Of a stretch of DNA of 64,000 nt, positions 36,725 to 46,306 are shown one piece after another. Position numbers and translations under genes: made by a program. The notes below the pieces were generated by a model. The model did not search any database. It was not told the origin of the DNA and saw only the letters and a list, made by a program, of their open reading frames with translations. How positions within the stretch are numbered: the stretch's first letter is position 1; the number at the start of each line of letters is the position of its first letter. The DNA is from DATBGO01 sp050011895 (GTDB lineage Bacteria > Actinomycetota > Actinomycetes > Streptosporangiales > Streptosporangiaceae). The stretch covers positions 1 to 64,000 of the forward strand of contig JBEKIF010000027.1 in NCBI GenBank assembly GCA_050011895.1. Direction: 5' to 3'.

Positions 36725-36792
36725 CTTGTACCGGATTTGGTGGGGAAAACGGTGACGAATGTCCGAAATATACCCACCAAATCCGGTACAAG
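36725..36792. repeat. Perfect 20-bp inverted repeat around an AT-rich 28-bp spacer
   Basis: CTTGTACCGGATTTGGTGGG at 36725–36744 is matched by its exact reverse complement at 36773–36792. The spacer and the following 70 bp are much poorer in GC than the rest of the window. It lies between two convergent genes. It could be a bidirectional terminator, the ends of a small mobile element, or a regulator site. No flanking target duplication was obvious. Confidence 0.85.
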
Positions 36793-36875
36793 CTAGATGA
36801 TCTTGTCAGAAAGCTGGAATGTATCGATCGTTTAATGCCTGTTTACGAATTATGTCGCATTCAGGCGTGCGCTTG

Positions 36876-37039
36876 GCAGGCCGACGCGGCAAACCCAGCG
36901 CGGCACGGCGAGCGCGGCACGGCGAGCGCGGCACGGCGAGCGCGGCAGGCCGACGGGGCAACGCCAGCGCGGCAACGCCAGCGCGGCAGGTCGACGCGGC
37001 AAGGCGAGCGCGGCAAAGGCCGACGTGCTAGGCCGACGA
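36876..37039. repeat. Array of 13–14-bp imperfect tandem repeats
   Basis: About eleven units following GCA-n(4)-C/G-AGCGCG run head to tail. Three consecutive units are GCACGGCGAGCGCG and two are GCAACGCCAGCGCG, with shorter 13-bp variants (GCAGGCCGACGCG) in between. The array ends just before the stop of mtnP and has no coding role I can see. Confidence 0.8.
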
Positions 37040-37046
37040 GGATGGG

Positions 37047-37853
37047 TCAGGGCAGATCTATCGGCAGTGGCAGGTCATCTAGAGCCTGCGGGCACGGACA
37101 GGCGCGTTCCCCGGGCAGGCCCTCGATGATCTTCATGAGCAGGTCCCGCAGCCGCGGCAGGTTTCCGGCGAACGCGCGGAACACTTCTGCGTGCGTTACC
37201 CCCTCCCCCGCCTCGACGCCCGCATCGGTGTCCGTCACCAGCGCGATGGTCGTATAGCAAAGCGCAAGCTCACGCGCGAGCACCGCTTCAGGGTGACCGG
37301 TCATGCCCACCAGGGTCCAGCCCTGCAAGGCATACCAGTGCGACTCGGCCCTGGTGGAGAACCGCGGGCCGCCGATGACCACCAGCGTTCCTGACTCGGC
37401 CGGCTGCCAGCCCGCCGCCCGCGCTGTCGCTATCGCCACCGAACGGCCGACCGGGCAGTAGGGGTCAGCGAACTGGACATGCACCGCCGCGCCCTCGTCG
37501 TAGTAGGTCTGTGCCCGGCCGCCGGTCCGGTCCACAAGCTGATCGGGGATGGCCAGCGTGCCCGGCCCGTAGGCGGAGGTCAGGGAGCCGACCGCGCTAG
37601 GCGCGAGCACCTGGCGGACGCCGACGGAGCGAAGCGCCCACAGGTTCGCGCGATACGGGATGCGATGCGGCGGGAAACGGTGATCACGGCCGTGCCGCGG
37701 CAGGAACGCCACCCGCCGCCCGGCCACTTCGCCGATCACCAGCGGGTCGCTCGGCGGCCCGAACGGCGTCTCGACCGTCAGCTCGTCGGCGGAGTCAAGG
37801 AACTCATAGAGGCCCGACCCGCCGATGACACCGATGCTGGCCAGGTCGGCCAC
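37047..37853 (-). CDS. mtnP: S-methyl-5'-thioadenosine phosphorylase family protein
   Basis: The phosphorylase fold is clear: IGVIGGSGLYEFLD (phosphate loop), AFLPRHGRDHRFPPHRIPYRA, and GMTGHPEAVLARELALCYTT. Near residue 175 VIGGPRFSTRAES is the substrate region. It should cleave methylthioadenosine or a related purine nucleoside for salvage. The 268-residue length is normal. It begins the minus-strand group just downstream of the FmdB-like gene with a 6-bp gap, a common actinomycete order. Confidence 0.88.
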   Translation of the reverse strand: MADLASIGVIGGSGLYEFLDSADELTVETPFGPPSDPLVIGEVAGRRVAFLPRHGRDHRFPPHRIPYRANLWALRSVGVRQVLAPSAVGSLTSAYGPGTLAIPDQLVDRTGGRAQTYYDEGAAVHVQFADPYCPVGRSVAIATARAAGWQPAESGTLVVIGGPRFSTRAESHWYALQGWTLVGMTGHPEAVLARELALCYTTIALVTDTDAGVEAGEGVTHAEVFRAFAGNLPRLRDLLMKIIEGLPGERACPCPQALDDLPLPIDLP

Positions 37854-37859
37854 GGTAGC

Positions 37860-38330
37860 TCAGGCGACCTTCGAACCAGACGACGAGCGGGCGGACGACG
37901 AGGACCCTGAGGAAGACGACGAGCCAGACGAGGACGAGCCAGACGAGGACGAGCCGGACGAGCCCGCGCCAGCAGACTTGCTGCCGGTCTTGTCCCCCGA
38001 CGACGACCCGCCGTCGCCGGAGCCTGATCCGCCGGAGCCTGATCCGCCGGAGCCTGATCCGCCGGAGCCTGATCCGCCGGAGCCGTCCGCCTCCGACTTC
38101 GACCCGCCGGAGCCGTTAGCGGCAGCCCGGCTGACCTCGGCGCCGTTGTGGCCCTTGCGGCTGTCCGTTCGGTAGAAGCCCGAGCCCTTGAAGACGATGC
38201 CTACCGCCGAGAAGACCTTTCGGAGCCTGCCGCCGCAAGACGAGCAAACCGACAACGGCTCATCGGTGAAGCTCTGCACCACCTCGAGCCGCTCTGCGCA
38301 ATCGGTGCAGGCGTACTGGTAGGTCGGCAC
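37860..38330 (-). CDS. FmdB-like zinc-ribbon protein with long Gly/Ser-rich tail
   Basis: From the GTG at 38330, preceded by AGGAGGAACA, the protein starts PTYQYACTDCAERLEVVQSF and shows CSSCGGRLRKVFSAVGIVFK. The two CxxC pairs are the FmdB zinc ribbon, usually about 60–70 residues. Here a tail of some 80 residues follows, made of SGGSGSGG and SSSSGS units encoded by direct DNA repeats. The role of the family is unknown in most hosts. The tail probably grew by slippage and may be a disordered linker. Confidence 0.85.
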   Translation of the reverse strand: MPTYQYACTDCAERLEVVQSFTDEPLSVCSSCGGRLRKVFSAVGIVFKGSGFYRTDSRKGHNGAEVSRAAANGSGGSKSEADGSGGSGSGGSGSGGSGSGGSGSGDGGSSSGDKTGSKSAGAGSSGSSSSGSSSSGSSSSSGSSSSARSSSGSKVA

Positions 38331-38387
38331 TGTTCCTCCTCGCGGCGTTAGCACTCGCCACCGTCAACTGCTAAATGGTAGCAACCG

Positions 38388-39005
38388 CTACGGCAGCCTG
38401 ATGATTCCTTGGGCCGGCTGCGCGACAAGCCGAACTGGCTGGTCATGCTCGCCTGCCGGGATCTCATCGAGCAACTCGCCATCGTAGAGCAGCGCGATCG
38501 TCGGTACCGCGCCGCCAACGCGTGCCAGCGCGCGATCGTAGGAACCGCCGCCCCTGCCGAGCCGGTAACCTCGCCGGTCTGCGGCTAGCGCCGGGACGAT
38601 CACCAGGTCAGCGCTGGCGATCGCGGCCGCGCCGCGCGGCGGTTCGGCAGGCTCGAGCAGACCGCGGGGCCCGGCTGCGACCGAGTCCGGGCCCTCATAC
38701 GACGCCCAGTCCAGGTCATTGTCCGGGCGCAGCAGCGGCAGCAGCACATATGCGCCGCGCTTCCAGAGCGCGTACACGAGCCTGCGGGTTTCCGGTTCGG
38801 TCCCGATCGAGAGGTATGCCGCGACCGTGCCGGCCATCTGCGTCTCGGGAAGAGACAGCACGGCGTCGCGCAGCAGCCGGCCGGCCTCGGACCGCTCATC
38901 ATCGCGCAACGCCGCGCGCCCGGCGGAAAGGCTCGCGCGCAGCGCCGCCTTCGCCGACCGCAGATCGGCGTCGGCTCGGCCGTCACCGGGAACGTCACCG
39001 GGCAT
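38388..39005 (-). CDS. 5-formyltetrahydrofolate cyclo-ligase
   Basis: The 205-residue enzyme shows AKAALRASLSAGRAALRDDE at the start, VAAYLSIGTEPETRRL, and the hallmark GYRLGRGGGSYDRALAR that binds ATP and folate. It converts 5-formyl-THF to methenyl-THF. It lies upstream of the FmdB-like gene on the same strand and is divergent from galU, the standard actinomycete neighbourhood. Confidence 0.93.
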   Translation of the reverse strand: MPGDVPGDGRADADLRSAKAALRASLSAGRAALRDDERSEAGRLLRDAVLSLPETQMAGTVAAYLSIGTEPETRRLVYALWKRGAYVLLPLLRPDNDLDWASYEGPDSVAAGPRGLLEPAEPPRGAAAIASADLVIVPALAADRRGYRLGRGGGSYDRALARVGGAVPTIALLYDGELLDEIPAGEHDQPVRLVAQPAQGIIRLP

Positions 39006-39400
39006 GGGCAGCGTGCACCTCCCCGGCAGAGACTAGCGCCGCGGCCGTGCGCGCGTAACTGCTCCGAGCCTGGGTAGCTGCCTGCCAGGGCCGTAACTTC
39101 TGGCGAGGGAGGGTAGCCGACGGCAGGGAACCGTAGCCGGCGGCCAAGGCCGGCAACCGGCGGCAAGGCCGTAGCTGGATGCCGGGAAATAGCCGGCCGT
39201 GGGCCGTGGGCCGTGAGCCGCCGGCCGGCCGTGAGCCGTGCGCCGTGGGCCTGCCGTGGCGTTAGCTGAGACGCAGCCAGTGGACCGACCGTGTCCGGCT
39301 GGATGGCATACTCAAGGTTTCGCCGGGTTGATCGCACCGGCCGAACAAGGGTGGAATGAGCAGATCACCGACATTTATCCAGGCAGGTGGACTCTTCGGC
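39006..39400. other. GC-rich intergenic region upstream of galU
   Basis: No gene is supported. About 150 bp (39110–39260) consist of irregular CCGTGGGCCGTGAGCCG-like words, a low-complexity tract without fixed period. The last 100 bp should hold the galU promoter, though I cannot define its boxes. Confidence 0.5.
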
Positions 39401-40321
<921 letters not shown>

Positions 40322-40355
40322 GCCCGGCCGTCACGCGCCCGGCCAGCCCCGGCGA

Positions 40356-41615
40356 GTGAGCGATCAGCCTCCGATGACGACCGCAGCACCCAGTGGCCAG
40401 GCCGCCTTGGAACCCGTCGACACCTACCTCGGGGCCGTGCTGTCGGCGATCCGCCCGCTCGCCGCGCGCGAGCTCAGCCTCGCCGAGGCCGACGGAGCCG
40501 TGCTCACCAGCGACGTCGCCGCCGAGTGGCCGCTGCCGCCGTTCGACAACTCGGCGATGGACGGGTACGCGGTGCTCGCCGCCGAGGTGGCCACGGCCAG
40601 CCAGGATGCCCCGGTTACGCTGCCGGTCCGGGATGCGGTGCCGGCCGGTGACACCAGGGCGCACCGGCTGGTCCCTGGCAGCTGCCTGCGGATCATGACC
40701 GGCGCGCTGCTGCCCGCCGGCGCCGACGCGATAGTGCCGGTGGAATGGACCGACGGCGGCACCGACCAGGTGGCGATCCGCCAGCCGGCCGCCGCGGGCA
40801 ACGCGATCAAGCGGGCCGGCGACGACGCGGTCCCCGGCGACGTGCTGCTGCCCGCCGGGACGCGGCTCGGCCCGGCCGCGATCGGGCTGCTCGCCGCGGC
40901 TGGCCACGGCACCGTCCTGGCCCGCCCGCGGCCGCGGATCACCGTGATCTCGACGGGAAACGAGCTAGCGGAGCCGGGCACCCCGGTCGTGCCCGGCCAG
41001 ATCTGGGAGTCCAACAGCGTCATGCTGGCGGCCGCCGCCCGCCAGCTCGGCTGCCCGGCCCGTCGCTATCCGATCGTGCCGGACGACACCGACGCGCTGC
41101 TGGCCGCGATCGAGGACGCCATGGCGGCCGCCGACCTGCTGGTGACCAGCGGGGGCGTCAGCATGGGCGGTGAGCACGACGTGGTCAAGGCGGCGCTGCG
41201 GCGACTGGGCACGGTCCGGTTCACGAAGGTGGCGATGCAGCCGGGGATGCCGCAGGGCTTCGGCGTGGTCGGCGAGCACGCCATCCCGCTGTTCACGCTG
41301 CCCGGAAACCCGGTCAGTGCGTTTGTCTCGTTTCAGCTGTTTGTCAGGCCCGCGGTTGATGCCCTGCAAGACGTGGAGCCTAAACGGTTGCCTGGCGCCC
41401 GTGCCGTTCTCACGGCGCCGGTCCGCTCCCCGGCAGGAAAGCGTTCCTTCCTGCGCGGGATTCTCGATCCTGAGAGCGGGACGGTGCGACCGGTCCTCGG
41501 CCAGGCCTCGCATCAGCTTGCCTCCCTGGCGAAGGCTAACGCCCTTATCATCGTTAAGGAGCGGTCTACCGAGATGGCCGAGGGCGAGATCGCTGATGTG
41601 CTGGAGCTGCCATGA
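40356..41615 (+). CDS. moeA: Molybdopterin molybdenumtransferase MoeA / gephyrin-like Glp
   Basis: MoeA domains appear in order: YLGAVLSAIRPLAARELSLA, PPFDNSAMDGYAVLA, the gephyrin-like core VISTGNELAEPGTP, LVTSGGVSMGGEHDVV and FTLPGNPVSAFVSFQLFV. It would insert molybdate into adenylated molybdopterin. In Corynebacteriales a MoeA-like protein in the same galU–rimJ neighbourhood (Glp) has been reported to bind FtsZ with a membrane partner encoded close by. The gene order here is compatible with either role. The start is a GTG at 40356 (MSDQPPMTTAAP) or the ATG at 40374. Confidence 0.9.
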   Translation: MSDQPPMTTAAPSGQAALEPVDTYLGAVLSAIRPLAARELSLAEADGAVLTSDVAAEWPLPPFDNSAMDGYAVLAAEVATASQDAPVTLPVRDAVPAGDTRAHRLVPGSCLRIMTGALLPAGADAIVPVEWTDGGTDQVAIRQPAAAGNAIKRAGDDAVPGDVLLPAGTRLGPAAIGLLAAAGHGTVLARPRPRITVISTGNELAEPGTPVVPGQIWESNSVMLAAAARQLGCPARRYPIVPDDTDALLAAIEDAMAAADLLVTSGGVSMGGEHDVVKAALRRLGTVRFTKVAMQPGMPQGFGVVGEHAIPLFTLPGNPVSAFVSFQLFVRPAVDALQDVEPKRLPGARAVLTAPVRSPAGKRSFLRGILDPESGTVRPVLGQASHQLASLAKANALIIVKERSTEMAEGEIADVLELP

Positions 41616-42103
41616 ACGAGGCCGCTGACCAGCCCCGCCAGCTGACCCACCTGGATGCCGCGGGCCGGGCCCTGATGGTCGATGTCACGAGCAAGGACGT
41701 GACCAGCCGCCAGGCGCGGGCGTCGGGGCGGGTGCTCTTGTCCCCCGCGGCGGTGGCCGCGCTGCGGGACGGCACCGTGCCCAAGGGCGACGCGCTCGCG
41801 GTCGCGCGGATCGCCGGTATCCAGGGCGCCAAGCGGACCCCGGACCTGGTGCCGCTCTGCCACCCGATCGGGCTGCACGCGGTGATCGTCGAGGCGGAGG
41901 TGCATGACGACGGGGTCCGCATCGTGGCCACCACCCGCACCGCGGACCGGACCGGCGTCGAGATGGAGGCGCTGACCGCGGTCGCCGTCGGCGCGCTCGC
42001 GCTGGTCGACATGATCAAGGCGATCGACCCGGCGGCAGTGATCAGCGACATCCGGGTCGAGGAGAAGTCCGGCGGCCGGACAGGGACCTGGACGAGACCG
42101 TGA
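41612..42103 (+). CDS. moaC: Cyclic pyranopterin monophosphate synthase
   Basis: The small enzyme (163 residues) shows MVDVTSKDVTSRQARASGRV, GIQGAKRTPDLVPLCHPIGL with the conserved Cys-His-Pro, and EMEALTAVAVGALALVDMIK. It rearranges the GTP-derived intermediate made by MoaA into cyclic pyranopterin. The ATG overlaps the moeA stop by four bases. No moaA is seen in the window. Confidence 0.95.
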   Translation: MNEAADQPRQLTHLDAAGRALMVDVTSKDVTSRQARASGRVLLSPAAVAALRDGTVPKGDALAVARIAGIQGAKRTPDLVPLCHPIGLHAVIVEAEVHDDGVRIVATTRTADRTGVEMEALTAVAVGALALVDMIKAIDPAAVISDIRVEEKSGGRTGTWTRP

Positions 42104-42615
42104 TCAAGGCGCTGGCCGTCACCATCTCCAACCGGGCCGCCGCCGGTGTCTACGCCGACCGGTCCGGCCCGGTGCTCGCCGGGTTGCTGCGCGACGCCGG
42201 CTGCGAGGTCGACGGACCGGCGGTGATCCCGGACGGCGATGCCGTCGAGACCGCGCTGCGGGACGCGGTCGCTGCCGGCTACGACGTCGTGGTGACCACC
42301 GGCGGGACCGGGCTGACGCCCGGCGACGTCACCCCGGAGATGACCAGGAGGGTGATCGGCAGGGAGATCCCCGGGATCGCCGAGGCGATCAGGGCGGCAG
42401 GTACGGCGGCCGGGGTCCCGGCGGCGATGTTGTCGCGGGGGCTAGCCGGGCTGGCCGACCGCACGCTCATCGTCAACCTGCCGGGCTCAACGGGCGGGGT
42501 CAGGGACGGCATGACGGTGCTGTCCGCGGTGCTGCCGCACGCCGTCGATCAGGCCGCGGGGGGCGACCATCGGAGGCCAGGGGAAGCAACCGGAGTATTT
42601 GATCCACATTCATAA
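42100..42615 (+). CDS. mogA: MogA/MoaB-family molybdenum cofactor protein
   Basis: VTTGGTGLTPGDVTPEMTRR is the molybdopterin-binding signature, and the chain ends with LIVNLPGSTGGVRDGMTVLS. It adenylates molybdopterin before metal insertion. Its GTG start overlaps the moaC stop as GTGA. The last 20 residues or so after DQAAGG are a variable tail. Confidence 0.92.
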   Translation: MIKALAVTISNRAAAGVYADRSGPVLAGLLRDAGCEVDGPAVIPDGDAVETALRDAVAAGYDVVVTTGGTGLTPGDVTPEMTRRVIGREIPGIAEAIRAAGTAAGVPAAMLSRGLAGLADRTLIVNLPGSTGGVRDGMTVLSAVLPHAVDQAAGGDHRRPGEATGVFDPHS

Positions 42616-42661
42616 TCCGACCGAATAGCGCGGCGGCCGGTTACCGGGGAATGATGGTGGC

Positions 42662-43306
42662 GTGGGACGCATGCGGGGATGGCCGACCACCCTGACCGAA
42701 CCAGGCCTTCTGGACGCGCCCGTGGGGCTGCGCCCAGTCCGGGTAAAGGACGCCTCGATCTGGCGCGAATCCCGGGTTCGGAATTCCGCCTGGCTGCGGC
42801 CATGGGAGCCGACCAACCCGGAGACTCCGCTATACCGGTCCAGCCTGGGGCCATATGTCGCGATGGCGCGCACGATGCGCAAGGAGGCCAGGCAAGGTTT
42901 GACGCTGCCGTGGGTAGTGACCTACGGCGGGGAGTTCGCGGGGCAGCTGACCGTGGGCAGCATCGTCTGGGGCTCGGCCAGGTCCGGGCAGGTCGGGTAC
43001 TGGATCGATGAGGCCTACGCCGGCCGCGGGGTGACTCCGACGGCGCTGGCGATGGCACTGGACCATTGTTTCTTTGTCGTGGGGCTGCATCGGGTAGAGG
43101 CGACCATCCGGCCGGAGAACCACGCAAGCCGCCGGGTGGTCGAGAAGCTCGGCTTCCGCGATGAGGGCCTGCGCAGCAGGAGCCTGCATATCGATGGCTC
43201 GTGGCGCGACCATCTGTGTTACGCGCTGACCGCCGAAGACGTGCAGAATGGGCTGCTGGCCCGCTGGCGGAGCACGGTGTCGGTGACCCGGTCCCGGGCT
43301 GGTTAA
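42662..43306 (+). CDS. RimJ/RimL-type GNAT N-acetyltransferase
   Basis: The GNAT fold includes VGLRPVRVKDASIWRESRVR, QVGYWIDEAYAGRGVTPTAL (acetyl-CoA loop) and VEATIRPENHASRRVVEKLG, the close relative of ribosomal-protein N-terminal acetyltransferases. The start is a GTG at 42662. It follows mogA by 46 bp and belongs to the same conserved block. The substrate is unknown. Confidence 0.88.
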   Translation: MGRMRGWPTTLTEPGLLDAPVGLRPVRVKDASIWRESRVRNSAWLRPWEPTNPETPLYRSSLGPYVAMARTMRKEARQGLTLPWVVTYGGEFAGQLTVGSIVWGSARSGQVGYWIDEAYAGRGVTPTALAMALDHCFFVVGLHRVEATIRPENHASRRVVEKLGFRDEGLRSRSLHIDGSWRDHLCYALTAEDVQNGLLARWRSTVSVTRSRAG

Positions 43307-43400
43307 GCGGCGCGGTGAGACTGGCTGGTGAACGGCGAGGCGGTAAGCGGCGGGGCGGTAACAGCCGGACGGCCCGGTCTACGGCGAGACGGCTCGGTGA

Positions 43401-43781
43401 TCAGCGACGGGGCGGTTCGCGGAACCTCAGCGCGTAGGCGAAGTTGATCGCCACAATAGCTATCCAGACGACGAGCAGCCCCGCGATCCCCGACCGAGGT
43501 GAGCCCACGGCCAGCGTGATCGCGGTGAGCGGGATGCCGAGCGCCATCGAGACGATCGCGAGAGCGATACCCCCAGGGCTCCCATGGCGCCTGGGCGCTT
43601 CGGCCGGCGCGCTCCAGCCACGGCGTTCCTGGCGAAGGCGGGCGTCAACGCGCGCATCGATCTCTCTCCCGACCTTGTCGAGGAAGGATTCGATGACCGC
43701 TTCCTGGTAATCGGGCCCGAGTTCGCGGTGCGTCTCGGCGGCCGCGCGGATCTCGTCACGGGAGAATGATGAGCTGCTCAC
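43401..43781 (-). CDS. Small membrane protein of unknown function
   Basis: The 126-residue protein has a soluble N-terminal half (DEIRAAAETHRELGPDYQEA, then FLDKVGREIDARVDARLRQE) with amphipathic helices, and two adjacent membrane segments (GIALAIVSMALGIPLTAITL and IAGLLVVWIAIVAINFAYAL). It ends in Arg. Proteins of this shape are common in actinomycetes without known role. It is on the opposite strand within the conserved core block. Confidence 0.75.
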   Translation of the reverse strand: MSSSSFSRDEIRAAAETHRELGPDYQEAVIESFLDKVGREIDARVDARLRQERRGWSAPAEAPRRHGSPGGIALAIVSMALGIPLTAITLAVGSPRSGIAGLLVVWIAIVAINFAYALRFREPPRR

Positions 43782-43999
43782 AAAGACAAGCTATAACGTA
43801 ATCGGGGCCCCGCTTGACTGTCGGAATCAGGCCGCCCGAGACGGCGCCAGATGAGTGATCTCGCGACACACCGGGCCGAATGCTCGTCAACGCGGACCAG
43901 GGGCTTTACCGTGCGTGACGTGAGCACACCCGCCGCCCCCGCCGCGCCGCAGCGATTGATGCTGCCCGCCCGGCCCTGGCGTGATCGTGGGGTGACGTT

Positions 44000-44743
44000 T
44001 TGAGCAGCGCAATCCTCTATCTCGCGATCATCGCCATCTGGGCCTGCGTGCTCGTTCCACGGTGGATACATCAGCCGCACCGGGTCCTGCCCGGGCAAGA
44101 TGACCTTACCGGCACGCAGTATTCGGCCCAGGCTGGTCACTCCGCTGCCGGCCTGGTTCCCGACCCGGCCGGCGCCCCGATTACCGGCCAGGAAAGCGCG
44201 GCGCAAGACGCCTGGGACGAGAGCGCAGACGCTGCGGCGGGGCTGCCGCCGAGCGCCGAGCAGGGCGTCGCGTGGCACCGATTCGCCCAGCGACGCAGTG
44301 TCCATATCGAGCATCCGGAACATCAGCCGTATCCCGTCCCCGGCCGGTCCCGCATCCTCCAGGCCCGCCGCCGATTGCTGACCACGCTGGTCGCGCTCAT
44401 GATCACAGCGCTGGCCGGTACGGCCGCCAAGCTCGCCCCGTCGTGGATCCTGGTGGCGCCAGTCAGCATGCTCGGCCTTTATCTCCTGCTGCTACGCGAG
44501 GCCGCGGTGGCCGACGCGGAACGGGAGCAATGGCGGGCAGCGGAACGAGAGCAATGGCGGGCGGCGGAACGGGCAGCCCAGGCGGAGGCGGCGCAGGCCG
44601 AGGCGGCCCGGCTGCGCGCGCGCCAGGCCCGGGAAGCCGGCGAGGCGCAGCGCACCGCAGAGATCATCGACATCTCGGCCCGGTTCACCGACCAGCTCTA
44701 CGATCAGTACGCCGACGCGGCCATCCGGGCCGTCGGCGACTGA
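44000..44743 (+). CDS. Membrane protein resembling GlpR/SepX division-associated proteins
   Basis: An N-terminal membrane helix (SAILYLAIIAIWACVLVPRW) is followed by an acidic, Pro-rich cytoplasmic part and two hydrophobic helices near residues 130–170 (LLTTLVALMITALAGTAAKL). A strongly helical Ala/Glu/Arg coiled coil (EREQWRAAEREQWRAAERAA) precedes a short conserved-looking C-terminus (IIDISARFTDQLYDQYADA). The start is TTG with GGGGTGA upstream. The helix followed by LVPRW and the position after galU–moeA–rimJ recall actinobacterial GlpR and SepX, which work with FtsZ; this is recollection and not an alignment. Confidence 0.7.
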   Translation: MSSAILYLAIIAIWACVLVPRWIHQPHRVLPGQDDLTGTQYSAQAGHSAAGLVPDPAGAPITGQESAAQDAWDESADAAAGLPPSAEQGVAWHRFAQRRSVHIEHPEHQPYPVPGRSRILQARRRLLTTLVALMITALAGTAAKLAPSWILVAPVSMLGLYLLLLREAAVADAEREQWRAAEREQWRAAERAAQAEAAQAEAARLRARQAREAGEAQRTAEIIDISARFTDQLYDQYADAAIRAVGD

Positions 44744-44791
44744 CCGCTGCTCCGCCAGCCGGATAGATTTGCTACGCTGACTGGCGGTCCT

Positions 44792-44865
44792 GGGGCTGTA
44801 GCGCAGTCCGGTAGCGCACCTCGTTCGCATCGAGGGGGTCAGGGGTTCAAATCCCCTCAGCTCCA
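44792..44865 (+). tRNA. tRNA-Ala (anticodon CGC)
   Basis: Acceptor GGGGCTG pairs with CAGCTCC, with D stem GCGC/GCGC, anticodon stem CCTCG/CGAGG around TTCGCAT (anticodon CGC), and T arm AGGGG-TTCAAAT-CCCCT. The discriminator is A. Its 3' end is a likely attachment site, since a decayed integrase follows directly. Confidence 0.97.
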
Positions 44866-44889
44866 CCCGCCGATTCTGGTGTTTAGCCA

Positions 44890-46240
44890 GGTCAGAGGCA
44901 CGTTGGCTGGACCCCATCCCAGTTCCTGGGGTGGGGTCTGCTGCTGTTCTGGGAGGAATTTGGGAGATCATCTTCTCCCTGTCCCCCGGTTTCGCCGGGT
45001 CCCTGCGGGTCACAGACGGTCTCATCTGATCCGCTCGGCCCCTGGTTTGCGGCCCGGCTTGTGCGCGGATCGGCCCCAACAGCTCGTCGAGCGGCGGGAC
45101 CGGGGAGTGCGGGGCGATGGCCGCCCTGGCGCGTAGCGAGTCCAACCAGCGGGCCTGGAGAGCGGCCTTGAGGTCGTCCCGCATCCGTTCGGAGGCATGG
45201 GCGTAGAGGCCGCGCATGCCGGGCACCTCGTGGCCGAGCCGCTGCTCGGCGAGGATTTCGGGGATGCTGTCTTCGGAACCAGGTCTTGTGGCTGTGCCTG
45301 AGCCCGTGGGGTGTCAGCCCGGGCTTCAGCGGGAGCCAGCCGGCGAGCGGCGTGCCTGCCGGGATGGCCTGAATGCCCCGGCCACTCGGCGGCATGAGGG
45401 CGATGCCCGGATCGGCGGGCGGCCAGGCGGCGACCGGGAGGCCCGGCCAGGCCATGTTGTCGGTGATAATCAGCCGACCCGGACGGCCCGATGCTGATTC
45501 ATGTCGTCCGTCGCAGGCTGGGCGGAACACGCGCCGCGCGTAGTTGCTGCGCCGGTAGTGCCCACCCTCGGGACCGAGGAAGACATACTGCCCGCTGCCG
45601 CCATGCTGGCCGGCACACGGGCAGCGCTGGCCGGACTGGGCCGCGGCCTGGCGGCCGAGCAAGCCGGCCAGGAACTCGGGCATGTCGACCGGGAGGCACG
45701 GTTCCCTGCGTGGGCTGCGGTAGGAGTCGTCCTTGGGCGGGAGCCGGTGGAACCGGCCGTTGATCTCGCGGAGCTGCCACCCGACGTGGATCTCGGCCGC
45801 ACGGACGAAGTCGCATTCCAGCCCGATGGCCTCGCCCCAGCGGAGCCGGTATAGCCGATCATCACAATCATGGTGAAGTCGTCGTCCCGGCCCGACAGCA
45901 GGGCGGCCCGTTCAGCGATCAGCAGCGCCTGCAACGGCGTGGCCCAGACCCGCTGCGGAGCGCGGTCGAGCTTGCGGCCGGTCCTCCGGCCGCGGTTGCG
46001 GGGCCGCAGAGCCGGGTTGTACGGAATCAGCGGCGGTCTCGCGGCGGCGGCGGCACCCCAAGATGGTGCACAGCAGGCTCCGTGCGTCCCGGGCAGTGCG
46101 CCGGGAGACGCCGGCCCGGACTGGGAGGCCGTTCTCCCATCTGGTGACCTCCTCGGTGCTCAGCGAGTTCAGCGGGATGGCGCCCACACAGGCCGGACGA
46201 ATGGTTCGGCGGAGTTCGCTTCGTGCCGGTGAGGGTCGCA
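44890..46240 (-). pseudogene. Frameshifted tyrosine site-specific integrase at tRNA-Ala
   Basis: Pieces of one integrase lie in successive frames: an arm/SAM-like part (AIPLNSLSTEEVTRWENGLP) near 46190–46060; a core start (LQALLIAERAALLSGRDDDF, then TMIVMIGYTG) near 45935–45850 in another frame; CLPVDMPEFLAGLLGRQA through LTPHGLRHSHKTWF (catalytic HxxR box) to about 45270 in a third; and MRGLYAHASERMRDDLKAAL with the Tyr nucleophile near 45220 in a fourth. At least three frameshifts make it inactive. Its position and direction beside the 3' end of tRNA-Ala are those of an integrative element of the pSAM2 class. Confidence 0.8.
44911..44937. terminator. Hairpin downstream of tRNA-Ala and the integrase remnant
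   Basis: ACCCCATCCCAG and CTGGGGTGGGGT form a 12-bp stem with one G–T pair around TTC. It could end transcripts from either side. There is no T tract, which is usual for very GC-rich actinomycetes. Confidence 0.5.
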
Positions 46241-46306
46241 GAAAAAATAGTTTCTGCTTCTAGAATCGGCCGCCCGTAACCCATGGCCGTTGGGTCTGTT
46301 TCGCGG

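Noticed and set aside
36876..37039. CRISPR-like array
   Set aside because: Units are 13–14 bp and adjacent, with no spacers and no cas genes.
44492..45226. A minus-strand frame containing ELRGFEPLTPSMRTRCATG
   Set aside because: This segment is the antisense translation of tRNA-Ala, a well-known false protein; only the part right of the tRNA belongs to the integrase remnant.
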